From contig JAEZKY010000153.1 in the NCBI GenBank assembly GCA_023435985.1, positions 1-18,428 of the forward strand: 18,428 nt of DNA. The letters are read 5' to 3'. Source of the DNA: Bacillota bacterium (GTDB taxonomy: Bacteria; Bacillota; Clostridia; Clostridiales; Clostridiaceae). The notes beneath the pieces were generated by a model. The model was not told the origin of the DNA and searched no databases. It saw nothing but the letters and a program-made list of their open reading frames with translations. The position numbers were made by a program, and so were the translations under genes. Of the stretch, positions 7,162 through 13,718 are shown piece by piece; position 1 is the stretch's first letter, and each line of letters begins with the position of its first letter.

Positions 7162-8346
7162 ATGGCTAAAAAAATAAAAAAGTCACAGGTTTTAAGGCAT
7201 GCTATACAAATAATTATGTTTTTTATAATGCCTGGACTTTATTCCATGACATTTAGTGAAGTAAAAACAGTCTACAAAATGATTATAGAAGGTAATTTTA
7301 ATTTCATTCAAGCATTTCCAAGCTTAATAGAATTTACAGCTGTGATGTTTATAACAATACTAATGGGAAGATGGTTTTGCGGATGGGTATGTATTTTTGG
7401 AGCATATAATGATTTTGTATATGCTATATCTAAAAAAATATTTAAAGGAAAATTTAGAATAAATGAAGAAGTTGATTCAATATTAAAATATACAAAGTAT
7501 GTAGTATTACTATTTATAATAATTATTTCATGGACATTAGGAAGTGATATTTTACAAAGTACAAGTCCTTGGGATGTGTTTGGACAAATGTCTGACGTAT
7601 CTGGTATATTTAATAATTTACTTATAGGCTTAGTACTTTTGATTTTAATTACAATAGGAGCAGCGTTTATTGAAAGATTTTTCTGTAGATATTTGTGTCC
7701 ATTAGGTGCTATATTTTCTATAATTTCTAAAATTGGAATAGTAAAAATTAATAAACCTAAAACTGATTGCGGAAAGTGCAGAGCTTGTACTATGAATTGT
7801 TCTATGGGATTAAAGCTTTATAAAGTGGATGGTACTAAAGGTGGTGACTGTATCAATTGCTTAAAGTGTACAGAAATATGCCCTAGAGGAAATGCAAATA
7901 TAAATATTCTTGGACAAGATGTAAATAAAAATTTAGCAGGGTCTGTAGCATTAGCAGCAATGATTGGAACATATGGATTAAGTAATTTTAGTGCAGATGC
8001 TTTAACAAAGGCAGGTGTAATATCAAGTGGAACTTCAAATGAGGTTTCTCAAGGTTCTGTTTCCAATAGTTCTGTACAATATAAAGATGGAACTTACACA
8101 GGAAACGGACAAGGATTTAGAGGAGGGACAACTAAAATTTCTGTAACAATAGTAGGCGGAAAAATAACAGATATAACAACATTATCTGATAAAGATACTC
8201 CTAATTATTATAATAGAGCCTTTGGAAATATATCTAAAGGAATAATTTCAAAACAGACAGCTCAAGTTGATACAGTTTCTGGTGCTACTTATAGTTCAAA
8301 AGGAATCATGAGTGCTGTAGCTGATGCTTTAAGTCAGGCAAAATAA
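7162..8346 (+). CDS. NapH-like membrane 4Fe-4S protein fused to a covalent FMN-binding domain
   Basis: The 394-residue protein begins with membrane segments (about 13-31, 54-70, 112-130, 152-170) carrying two CX3C motifs of the NapH/NosR/RnfD-like polyferredoxin type (FCGWVC, Cys73/Cys77; FCRYLCP, Cys175/Cys179). Two [4Fe-4S] ferredoxin motifs follow: CGKCRACTMNC (Cys203, 206, 209, 213) and CINCLKCTEICP (Cys230, 233, 236, 240). A further hydrophobic stretch near 258-276 and a Ser-rich linker lead to an FMN_bind domain (about 305-394) with the motif DTVSGATYS; Thr376 is the predicted FMN attachment site. The probable path is from cytosolic reductant through Fe-S clusters across the membrane to the extracytosolic flavin. 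The ribosome site AAGGAG is good. The final electron acceptor is not encoded nearby. Confidence 0.9.
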   Translation: MAKKIKKSQVLRHAIQIIMFFIMPGLYSMTFSEVKTVYKMIIEGNFNFIQAFPSLIEFTAVMFITILMGRWFCGWVCIFGAYNDFVYAISKKIFKGKFRINEEVDSILKYTKYVVLLFIIIISWTLGSDILQSTSPWDVFGQMSDVSGIFNNLLIGLVLLILITIGAAFIERFFCRYLCPLGAIFSIISKIGIVKINKPKTDCGKCRACTMNCSMGLKLYKVDGTKGGDCINCLKCTEICPRGNANINILGQDVNKNLAGSVALAAMIGTYGLSNFSADALTKAGVISSGTSNEVSQGSVSNSSVQYKDGTYTGNGQGFRGGTTKISVTIVGGKITDITTLSDKDTPNYYNRAFGNISKGIISKQTAQVDTVSGATYSSKGIMSAVADALSQAK

Positions 8347-8371
8347 TATATTTAGACACAATTATATTAAT

Positions 8372-8410
8372 TATTAATATAATAATCTCAGGATTATTAT
8401 AATATTAATA
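8372..8410 (+). repeat. AT-rich imperfect hairpin before the small basic ORF
   Basis: TATTAATA plus TAATAATC (8372-8387) pairs with 8392-8410, interrupted by a 3-nt bulge, around a short loop. There is no T run; the Shine-Dalgarno GGAG at 8411 follows directly. It could be a weak terminator, an RNA-stability hairpin, or a translation control element. Confidence 0.4.
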
Positions 8411-8425
8411 GGAGTATGAAATAAA

Positions 8426-8620
8426 ATGCCATCTAAAAGCAGAACTAACATAGGCAGAAAACCTGCCGTAATAACAGCAGAACGTGTTAAGAAAAAGAAG
8501 GAAACAATTTTAATTGAGGTTGCTAAAGATCAAGTGATAGGAGAATTTATTAACGGATTTGAGGTAATAAAACCTGTTAAAAGATATGGAAAATACTATG
8601 TATTAGTAAAGAACAATTAG
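8426..8620 (+). CDS. Small basic protein of unknown function
   Basis: A 64-residue ORF with ATG preceded by GGAG at 11 bases. I do not recognise the family. It has 15 Lys/Arg against 6 Asp/Glu; the first ~25 residues are basic and probably disordered (including KKKK at 22-25), while 27-62 alternate hydrophobic and polar residues as in beta strands (TILIEVA, FEVIKPV, YYVLV). There is no signal peptide, membrane segment or cysteine. It follows the FMN-binding protein by 79 bp in the same direction, separated by an AT-rich hairpin, and may be the last gene of that operon. The coding character looks real (good start site, no odd codons), but the function is open: nucleic-acid binding is possible from charge alone. 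Confidence 0.55.
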   Translation: MPSKSRTNIGRKPAVITAERVKKKKETILIEVAKDQVIGEFINGFEVIKPVKRYGKYYVLVKNN

Positions 8621-8627
8621 ATCAGTT

Positions 8628-8727
8628 AAGAGTGATAAGTGACAAAGTTAAGAATAAAGCTCACAGAGAAAGTTATGTTAACCCAATATAAAACTTAAAT
8701 AATTATTTTCTAGATTCTCACTTTTAG
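8628..8727. repeat. Degenerate clostridial intergenic repeat, copy 2
   Basis: Starts with AGTTAAGAGTGATAAGTGA and ends with TTCTCACTTTTAGGAG, so the ends are roughly inverted (AAGAGTGA against TCACTTTT). Inside lies a TTTTCTAG segment like the ATTCTAG of copy 1. No ORF is present. Boundaries approximate. Confidence 0.4.
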
Positions 8728-8747
8728 GAGTATAATTTATAACTTTT

Positions 8748-8803
8748 AATTTATAACTAAATATTGCTTGTTGTTTATAATTTATCACTAAAAATATTGC
8801 TTG
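8748..8803 (+). repeat. Tandem ~31-bp duplication in front of the thi promoter
   Basis: The stretches 8748-8770 and 8779-8803 are nearly identical apart from one substitution and a 2-bp insertion; both end in AAATATTGCTTG. A third, shorter piece (AATTTATAACT) lies at 8734-8744. The second copy runs into the -35 of the thi promoter. Confidence 0.6.
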
Positions 8804-8827
8804 ACGTTTTAAGGTTAATGGTATAAT
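8801..8827 (+). promoter_or_regulatory. Promoter of the thiamin operon
   Basis: -35 TTGACG at 8801-8806. TATAAT lies at 8822-8827, a short 15-bp spacer; the overlapping TAATGT at 8824-8829 would give 17 bp. Transcription would begin near 8834, upstream of the whole TPP aptamer. Confidence 0.65.
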
Positions 8828-8858
8828 GTTTAAATTATAAAAGATAATTTTATAATTG

Positions 8859-8957
8859 AATAACTAGGGGAGCTAATATTTTAGCTGAGATTGGAAAGAT
8901 TGATTTCCTAGACTCTTATAACCTGATTTGGTTAGTACCAACGTAGGGAAGTATATT
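8859..8957 (+). ncRNA. TPP riboswitch aptamer (THI element)
   Basis: Conserved THI-box parts appear in order: ACTAGGGGAGC (8863-8873), GCTGAGA (8884-8890), the pyrimidine-sensing T-loop, ACCTGATTTGG (8921-8931), and ACCAACGTAGGGAAGT (8937-8952), the pyrophosphate-sensing side. An inserted stem GGAAA/TTTCC lies at 8893-8908. P1 can form between 8859-8865 and 8950-8957 with one bulged base. It precedes thiW, a thiazole transporter component, and the rest of the thi genes, and should lower their expression when thiamin pyrophosphate is plentiful. Confidence 0.95.
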
Positions 8958-8993
8958 AATATTTTTGTGTGCATATGATTGTTAATGTATCCC
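8946..8993 (+). promoter_or_regulatory. Antiterminator pairing of the TPP riboswitch
   Basis: Bases 8946-8959 (GGGAAGTATATTAA) can pair with 8982-8993 (TTAATGTATCCC) except for a 2-nt bulge and one G-U. The first segment overlaps the 3' strand of P1 and the second overlaps the left arm of the terminator, so aptamer and terminator exclude this pairing. Confidence 0.7.
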
Positions 8994-9013
8994 TTTGGGA
9001 TACATTTTTTTTT
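8984..9013 (+). terminator. Riboswitch-controlled intrinsic terminator
   Basis: A perfect 10-bp stem (AATGTATCCC at 8984-8993, GGGATACATT at 8997-9006) with a TTT loop and a run of nine T. It lies between the TPP aptamer and thiW and should form when ligand is bound. Confidence 0.95.
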
Positions 9014-9098
9014 GCTTAAAATATTTAACTTCTTCAAAGTTAATCAATTAAAAAATCTTAAAAAAATAATCTATTTTATTTTTTAGGAGGTCATTAAA

Positions 9099-9632
9099 AT
9101 GAAGGAAAAAAGTAAAGCACAGAAAATCGCATTAAGTGGAGTGCTAATTGGGATTTCTGTGATATTTGGAACATTTTCCATACCAATTGGAGCGGCTAAG
9201 ATATCTCCAGTGCAGCACTTTGTAAATGTAGTTGGTGCAATAACTCTGGGGCCGGTATATGCTCTTGCAAATGCATTTATTACATCACTTATAAGAAATA
9301 TTATGGGAACAGGAAGTTTATTGGCGTTTCCAGGAAGCATGGTGGGTGCGTTTCTTGCCGGTATTCTTTATAAGAAATTTAGAAAAACAAGTATAGCTGT
9401 AATTGGAGAAATAATTGGTACAGGAATATTAGGAGCATTATTAGCTTATCCGGTGACAGAAATTATTTTAGGAAAAGATGTTGCAGTATTTGTTTATGTA
9501 ATACCATTTATATCAAGCTGCACGGTTGGAGCAATAATAGCATATTTCTTTGTAAATATTCCTGTTATAAAGAAAATGTTACTAGAGAATGAGTCACCAA
9601 TAGATGAAAAACATAGTACTAATCAAATTTAA
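9099..9632 (+). CDS. thiW: ThiW, thiazole-specific S component of an ECF transporter
   Basis: The 177-residue integral membrane protein has about five or six hydrophobic segments (10-28, 43-62, 75-94, 98-120, 128-152) and matches ThiW, the substrate-binding subunit of an energy-coupling factor importer for the thiamin precursor hydroxyethylthiazole. Supportive stretches are SGVLIGISVIFGTFSIPIG, KISPVQHFVNVVGAITLGP and GTGSLLAFPGSMVGAFLAG. AGGAGGT lies at ideal distance from the ATG. It is the first gene behind the TPP riboswitch, and thiM, the hydroxyethylthiazole kinase, is in the same locus, which supports the substrate. The shared EcfA and EcfT subunits are not in this window. Confidence 0.9.
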   Translation: MKEKSKAQKIALSGVLIGISVIFGTFSIPIGAAKISPVQHFVNVVGAITLGPVYALANAFITSLIRNIMGTGSLLAFPGSMVGAFLAGILYKKFRKTSIAVIGEIIGTGILGALLAYPVTEIILGKDVAVFVYVIPFISSCTVGAIIAYFFVNIPVIKKMLLENESPIDEKHSTNQI

Positions 9633-9648
9633 ATGAAAGGATGATTTT

Positions 9649-10449
9649 ATGTTTAGAGCATTAACTATTGCAGGATCAGATACTTGTGGAGGAGCGGGAA
9701 TTCAAGCGGATTTAAAATCTTTTTCTGCAAATGGAGTTTATGGAATGAGCGTTATCACGGCTGTAACAGCTCAAAATACCATGGGGGTTTTTGGAATTCA
9801 AGATATAAATCCAGAAATGATAGAATCACAAATAGATGTTATTTTTGATGATATTAGGGTTGATGCAATAAAAATAGGGATGGTTTCTAAAATTGAATCA
9901 ATAAAAGCTATAGCTAAAGCTTTAAAAAAGGTTGAAAAACTACCAGTAATAGTTTTAGATCCTGTTATGATTTCAAAAAGCGGTTTTAATTTATTATCAA
10001 AAGATGCTAAGGATACATTAGTTAAGGAATTATTTCCTTTAGCAACGCTAATTACGCCTAATCTACCTGAAGCTGAAGAAATTTTAGGTATAGAAATAAG
10101 CAATTTAGAAGAAATGAAGGAAGCAGCTTTAAAGCTTAAGGAACTTGGACCAAAGGCTGTTTTAGTTAAAGGCGGACATTTAGAAGAGGATGCAACAGAC
10201 TTACTATTTGATGGAAAGAACTTTATGTTTTTACCGCAGGAAAGAATAAATACAAAGCATACTCATGGAACTGGCTGCACTTTATCATCTGCTATTGCAG
10301 CAAATTTAGCAAAGAATATGAGTATTGAGGAAGCTGTTAAAGAAGGAAAGAGATATATAACAGTTGCAATTGAGCATGGTTTTGAGCTTGGTAAAGGTGT
10401 AGGACCTACTAATCATTTTTATGAACTCTACAAAAAAGCAAATATTTAA
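9649..10449 (+). CDS. thiD: Hydroxymethylpyrimidine / HMP-phosphate kinase
   Basis: ThiD phosphorylates 4-amino-5-hydroxymethyl-2-methylpyrimidine and its monophosphate to give HMP-PP for thiamin phosphate synthesis. The 266-residue ribokinase-fold protein has AGSDTCGGAGIQADLKSF (8-25) with the substrate-binding region, TAVTAQNT, VLDPVMISKSG and the C-terminal anion-hole motif THGTGCTLSSAIAANLA containing the probable catalytic Cys. It begins 16 bases after thiW with AAAGGATG before the ATG, so the two are co-transcribed. Family member PdxK-like pyridoxal kinases look similar, but the thi context makes ThiD the best call. Confidence 0.95.
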   Translation: MFRALTIAGSDTCGGAGIQADLKSFSANGVYGMSVITAVTAQNTMGVFGIQDINPEMIESQIDVIFDDIRVDAIKIGMVSKIESIKAIAKALKKVEKLPVIVLDPVMISKSGFNLLSKDAKDTLVKELFPLATLITPNLPEAEEILGIEISNLEEMKEAALKLKELGPKAVLVKGGHLEEDATDLLFDGKNFMFLPQERINTKHTHGTGCTLSSAIAANLAKNMSIEEAVKEGKRYITVAIEHGFELGKGVGPTNHFYELYKKANI

Positions 10450-10455
10450 ATTAGC

Positions 10456-10555
10456 TAAGGGCTAAAAGTTAAGAATTAAGAGTTAACTAACAATAAGATA
10501 GGATCTTTACAGAATTCTAAAAAAATAGTGGTTTGAAAGTTATGTACTAGAATTA
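10456..10555. repeat. Degenerate clostridial intergenic repeat, copy 3
   Basis: The thiD-thiC spacer begins GCTAAGGGCTAAAAGTTAAG and continues GAATTAAGAGTTAACTAAC, with a TTCTAAAAAAATAG segment further on, resembling the elements at 2515 and 8628. No ORF is seen. Limits approximate. Confidence 0.4.
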
Positions 10556-10560
10556 AAAAA

Positions 10561-10588
10561 TTGTAAGTTTTAAATTTTGTTATATAAA
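10561..10588 (+). promoter_or_regulatory. Candidate internal promoter before thiC
   Basis: TTGTAA (10561-10566) and TATAAA (10583-10588) with a 16-bp spacer, 26 bp upstream of thiC. If active, thiC would be transcribed partly without the TPP riboswitch. Confidence 0.4.
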
Positions 10589-10614
10589 AAATGTGATAAA
10601 GGAGAGAAAATAAA

Positions 10615-11925
10615 ATGAATTATAAAACTCAAATGGAAGCAGCAAGAAAAGGTATAGTTACTAAAGAAATGAAGGTAGTAGCTGAGAAAGAAAAAATTTC
10701 AGAAGAAAAATTAATGAAGCTTATAGCAGAGGGGAAAATAGTTATTCCAGCAAATATTAATCATAAATCACTTAGCCCAGAAGGAATCGGTGATGGACTA
10801 AGAACAAAAATAAATGTTAACTTAGGCATATCTGGAGACTCAGTGGATTATTGCAGAGAAATGGAAAAAGTAAAAATGGCAATAGATTTTGGTGCTGAAG
10901 CTATAATGGATTTAAGTAATTATGGAAAGACACAAGAATTTAGAGAAAAACTTATTGAATATTCTCCTGCTATGATAGGAACAGTTCCAATGTATGATGC
11001 AATTGGATATCTTGAAAAGGATCTTTTAAACATAAAAGCAGAGGATTTTCTTGAAGTAGTTAGAGCACATGCGAAAGCCGGAGTTGACTTTGTTACTATT
11101 CATGCAGGTATAAATAAGAGAACAGTTTCAATATTTAAAGAAGACAAGAGAAAGATGAACATAGTATCTCGTGGAGGATCTTTATTATTTGCCTGGATGG
11201 AGATGACAGGAAATGAAAATCCATTTTATGAGCATTATGATGAATTGCTTGAAATTCTTAGAGAGTATGATGTTACAATAAGCCTTGGAGATGCTATGAG
11301 ACCAGGCTGCCTTGATGATTCAACTGATGCAGGACAAGTTACAGAACTTATAGAATTGGGATTATTAACAAAAAGAGCTTGGGAAAAAGATGTTCAAGTT
11401 ATGATTGAAGGACCTGGACACATGGCTATAAATGAAATAGCAGCAAATATGCAGATTGAAAAGAGATTATGTCATGGAGCACCATTCTATGTACTTGGAC
11501 CACTTGTTACTGATATTGCCCCAGGATATGACCATATTACATCAGCAATTGGTGGAGCTATTGCAGCAACTAATGGAGCAAACTTCTTGTGTTATGTAAC
11601 ACCTGCTGAACATTTAAGACTTCCAGATTTATCAGATGTTAAGGAAGGAATCATCGCTTCAAAGATTGCAGCTCATGCAGCAGATATAGCTAATGGACTT
11701 CCAGGAGCAAGAGATAGAGATAATGCAATGGCAGATGCTCGTCAAAAATTAGATTGGGAAGAGATGTTCAAGGTTGCTATAGATGGAAAGAAAGCAAGAG
11801 AATATTTTGAAAGCATACCACCAGAAGACAAACATAGCTGCTCAATGTGTGGAAAAATGTGTGCGGTAAGAACAACTAATAAAATTCTAAATGGTGAAAA
11901 AGTGGAACTTTTTGATCAAAAATAA
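10615..11925 (+). CDS. thiC: Phosphomethylpyrimidine synthase, short form
   Basis: ThiC is the radical-SAM enzyme that rearranges aminoimidazole ribotide into HMP-phosphate. At 436 residues this is the short clostridial/archaeal-size form, lacking the N-terminal extension of the ~630-residue E. coli enzyme. Visible motifs include RTKINVNLGIS, GAEAIMDLSNYG, GVDFVTIHAGI, SRGGSLLFAWM, SLGDAMRPGCLDDSTDAGQ, MIEGPGHMAINEI, FYVLGPLVTDIAPGYDHIT and LPDLSDVKEGI. The C-terminal cluster motif reads CSMCGKMC (Cys409, 412, 416), a CX2CX3C spacing, one residue shorter than the CX2CX4C of E. coli-type ThiC. GGAGAG stands before the ATG. It lies 165 bp after thiD across a repeat-like spacer and may have its own promoter. 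Confidence 0.96.
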   Translation: MNYKTQMEAARKGIVTKEMKVVAEKEKISEEKLMKLIAEGKIVIPANINHKSLSPEGIGDGLRTKINVNLGISGDSVDYCREMEKVKMAIDFGAEAIMDLSNYGKTQEFREKLIEYSPAMIGTVPMYDAIGYLEKDLLNIKAEDFLEVVRAHAKAGVDFVTIHAGINKRTVSIFKEDKRKMNIVSRGGSLLFAWMEMTGNENPFYEHYDELLEILREYDVTISLGDAMRPGCLDDSTDAGQVTELIELGLLTKRAWEKDVQVMIEGPGHMAINEIAANMQIEKRLCHGAPFYVLGPLVTDIAPGYDHITSAIGGAIAATNGANFLCYVTPAEHLRLPDLSDVKEGIIASKIAAHAADIANGLPGARDRDNAMADARQKLDWEEMFKVAIDGKKAREYFESIPPEDKHSCSMCGKMCAVRTTNKILNGEKVELFDQK

Positions 11926-11957
11926 ATTTAAAGTATATAATCAAGGCATATTTGAAC

Positions 11958-11986
11958 TTGATATTTTCATTCCTGTGTCTTATATG
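11958..11986 (+). promoter_or_regulatory. Candidate promoter before thiM
   Basis: TTGATA (11958-11963), 17-bp spacer, TATATG (11981-11986). The predicted start near 11993 would give a leader of about 80 nt containing a strong Shine-Dalgarno and an inverted repeat. Confidence 0.5.
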
Positions 11987-12005
11987 ATGGAAAAAAGGAT
12001 TGATT

Positions 12006-12071
12006 AAAGGAGGGAGGTTGGTAAGAATTTTGATATTACTATTATTAAGGATAAATTCTTACTGAAGTTTT
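12006..12071 (+). promoter_or_regulatory. Unusual thiM translation leader
   Basis: A very strong Shine-Dalgarno run (AAAGGAGGGAGG, 12006-12017) lies about 55 nt before the thiM ATG. Between them is a perfect 10-bp inverted repeat (GTAAGAATTT at 12021-12030, AAATTCTTAC at 12053-12062) and a short frame starting TTG at 12018 or 12030 and ending TGA at 12063-12065. That mini-ORF is in the same frame as thiM. Near the ATG itself no Shine-Dalgarno is visible. Confidence 0.5.
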
Positions 12072-12899
12072 ATGGAGAATAAATTAGTTTTAGAGATTGG
12101 AAAGTTATTAGATGAGGTTAGAAATAAGAAACCTCTTGTGCATAACATAACTAATTATGTGACAGTAAATGATTGTGCTAATATTTTGCTTGCATTAGGC
12201 GCATCACCAATTATGGCAGATGATATTAAAGAAGCAGCAGATATTACTAAAATTTCATCTGCACTTGTAATAAATATCGGTACATTAAACGAAAGAACTA
12301 TTGAATCAATGATCGCATCAGGAAAAAAGGCAAATGAATTAAACATACCAGTTGTTTTTGATCCAGTAGGTGCAGGGGCATCAGAATTTAGAAATGCTAC
12401 AACTAAGAGAATAATAGATGAAGTTAAAATAAGTATTTTACGTGGAAATATGTCTGAAATCAAATTTATAGCAGGTTTGCAAGCCACTACAAAAGGTGTT
12501 GATGCTTCAGAAGCTGATACTAAAGGTGGAAGTGATGAAGGTATTAATGTAGCTAAAAATTTAGCTAATAGACTTAATTGTACTGTAGCTATTACGGGTG
12601 CAATAGACATTATATCTGATGGAGAAAGAGTAGTTATACTTGAAAATGGAACAAAAATGTTATCAAATGTAACAGGAACTGGATGCATGACAAGTGCATT
12701 AGTTGGAGCATATTGTGGCGCAGGTTCAGATTATTTAATTGCAGCTGTTTCAGGAATTATTTCAATGGGAATTGCAGGAGAAATTGCATTTGAGAAGGCA
12801 GGGAATATTGGAACAGGTAGCTTCCATATTGCTATTATAGATGAAATAAGTAATTTAAATACTGAAATAATTAAAAAAATGGCTAAAATTAAAGAATAA
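12072..12899 (+). CDS. thiM: Hydroxyethylthiazole kinase
   Basis: ThiM phosphorylates 4-methyl-5-(2-hydroxyethyl)thiazole, the salvage route to the thiazole half of thiamin. The 275-residue protein has KPLVHNITNYVTVNDCANILLALGASPIMADD (20-51 region), NIGTL, FDPVGAGAS, LRGNMSEI, AITGAIDII and the phosphate-binding GTGCMTSALVGAYCG, all diagnostic of the family. The start at 12072 gives a family-typical N terminus, yet the only good Shine-Dalgarno lies about 55 nt upstream beyond an inverted repeat. It follows thiC and precedes thiE. With ThiW it forms a thiazole uptake-and-activation pair. One insertion-like variable stretch (ATTKGVDASEADTKGGSDEG) is normal for ThiM. Confidence 0.96.
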   Translation: MENKLVLEIGKLLDEVRNKKPLVHNITNYVTVNDCANILLALGASPIMADDIKEAADITKISSALVINIGTLNERTIESMIASGKKANELNIPVVFDPVGAGASEFRNATTKRIIDEVKISILRGNMSEIKFIAGLQATTKGVDASEADTKGGSDEGINVAKNLANRLNCTVAITGAIDIISDGERVVILENGTKMLSNVTGTGCMTSALVGAYCGAGSDYLIAAVSGIISMGIAGEIAFEKAGNIGTGSFHIAIIDEISNLNTEIIKKMAKIKE

Positions 12900-12920
12900 T
12901 AAGATATTTTTTGAGTGTGT

Positions 12921-12959
12921 TTTAAGCGTATATCTAGTAAAATTAGATATACGCTTAAA
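12921..12959. repeat. Perfect 16-bp inverted repeat between thiM and thiE
   Basis: Arms 12921-12936 (TTTAAGCGTATATCTA) and 12944-12959 are exact complements around a 7-nt loop. A stable hairpin is expected. No immediate T run follows on either strand, so it may be an RNA processing or stability signal rather than a simple terminator. Confidence 0.65.
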
Positions 12960-13002
12960 TTAAATAGAAAAATATTTATAGAGAAAGGAAGCAGATTTAT
13001 AT

Positions 13003-13632
13003 ATGAAACCTAAAATAGATTATAGTATTTATCTTATAACAGATAGGGATTTAATGAGTACAGAAACTTTAGAAGAAGCTGTAGAGCAAGCTATCATTGG
13101 AGGATGTACATTAATTCAATTAAGAGAAAAAGATTGTTCATCTCTTGATTTTTATAGTACTGCTGTGAAAGTTAAAGAAATTACTGATAAATACAATGTT
13201 CCACTTATAGTAAATGATAGATTAGATATTGCACTAGCAGTAGATGCAGCAGGGGTACATGTAGGGCAAAGTGATATGCCGGCAGCAATTGTAAGAAAGA
13301 TAATTGGGGAAGATAAAATTATTGGGGTGTCAACAGGTTCACTAGAACAAGCTCTTAAAGCACAAAAAGATGGTGCTGATTATTTAGGTGTTGGTGCAAT
13401 GTATGCAACGGGAACTAAAAAGGATGCAAATCCAACTAGTATGGAAGAGCTAAAGAAAATAAGAGAAAATGTATCTATCCCTATAGTAGTAATTGGTGGA
13501 ATAAATAAAGTCACAGCCAGAGATTTTAAAGGAATTGGAATTGATGGACTTGCAATAGTTTCTGCTATTATTGCGCAAAAGGATATTGCAGAAGCTGCAA
13601 GAGAAATAAAAGAAATATTTAAACAAATTTAG
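13003..13632 (+). CDS. thiE: Thiamin phosphate synthase
   Basis: ThiE joins HMP-PP (from ThiC/ThiD) with thiazole phosphate (from ThiM) to make thiamin phosphate, displacing pyrophosphate. This 209-residue TIM-barrel protein has LITDRDL (11-17), GGCTLIQLREKDCSS (33-47), PLIVNDRLDIALAVDAAGVHVGQSDMP, GVSTGSLEQA, DYLGVGAMYATGTKKDA and VVIGGINKVTARD; the QLREKD, NDR, HVGQ and TGTK segments bind substrates and magnesium. AAAGGAAG is suitably placed before the ATG. It is the last gene of the thi locus. No sure terminator is seen after it. Confidence 0.96.
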   Translation: MKPKIDYSIYLITDRDLMSTETLEEAVEQAIIGGCTLIQLREKDCSSLDFYSTAVKVKEITDKYNVPLIVNDRLDIALAVDAAGVHVGQSDMPAAIVRKIIGEDKIIGVSTGSLEQALKAQKDGADYLGVGAMYATGTKKDANPTSMEELKKIRENVSIPIVVIGGINKVTARDFKGIGIDGLAIVSAIIAQKDIAEAAREIKEIFKQI

Positions 13633-13718
13633 GATGTAAAATTAATAGATAAGTGGAACTTCTATAAGTAAATTTATTTTCATGCACAAGAACTCTAATC
13701 ATTTCTTATAAAAAGATG

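Noticed and set aside
11937..11967. Terminator after thiC
   Set aside because: Only about 6-7 bp (ATCAAG/CTTGAT) with a weak tail; the right arm is better explained as part of a -35 element.
12155..12688. 177-codon open frame on the minus strand inside thiM
   Set aside because: Shadow of a well-conserved thiM; no ribosome site and a low-complexity hydrophobic product.
13650..13675. Terminator after thiE
   Set aside because: ATAGA/TCTAT and AGT/ACT pair only with a bulge, and no T run follows.
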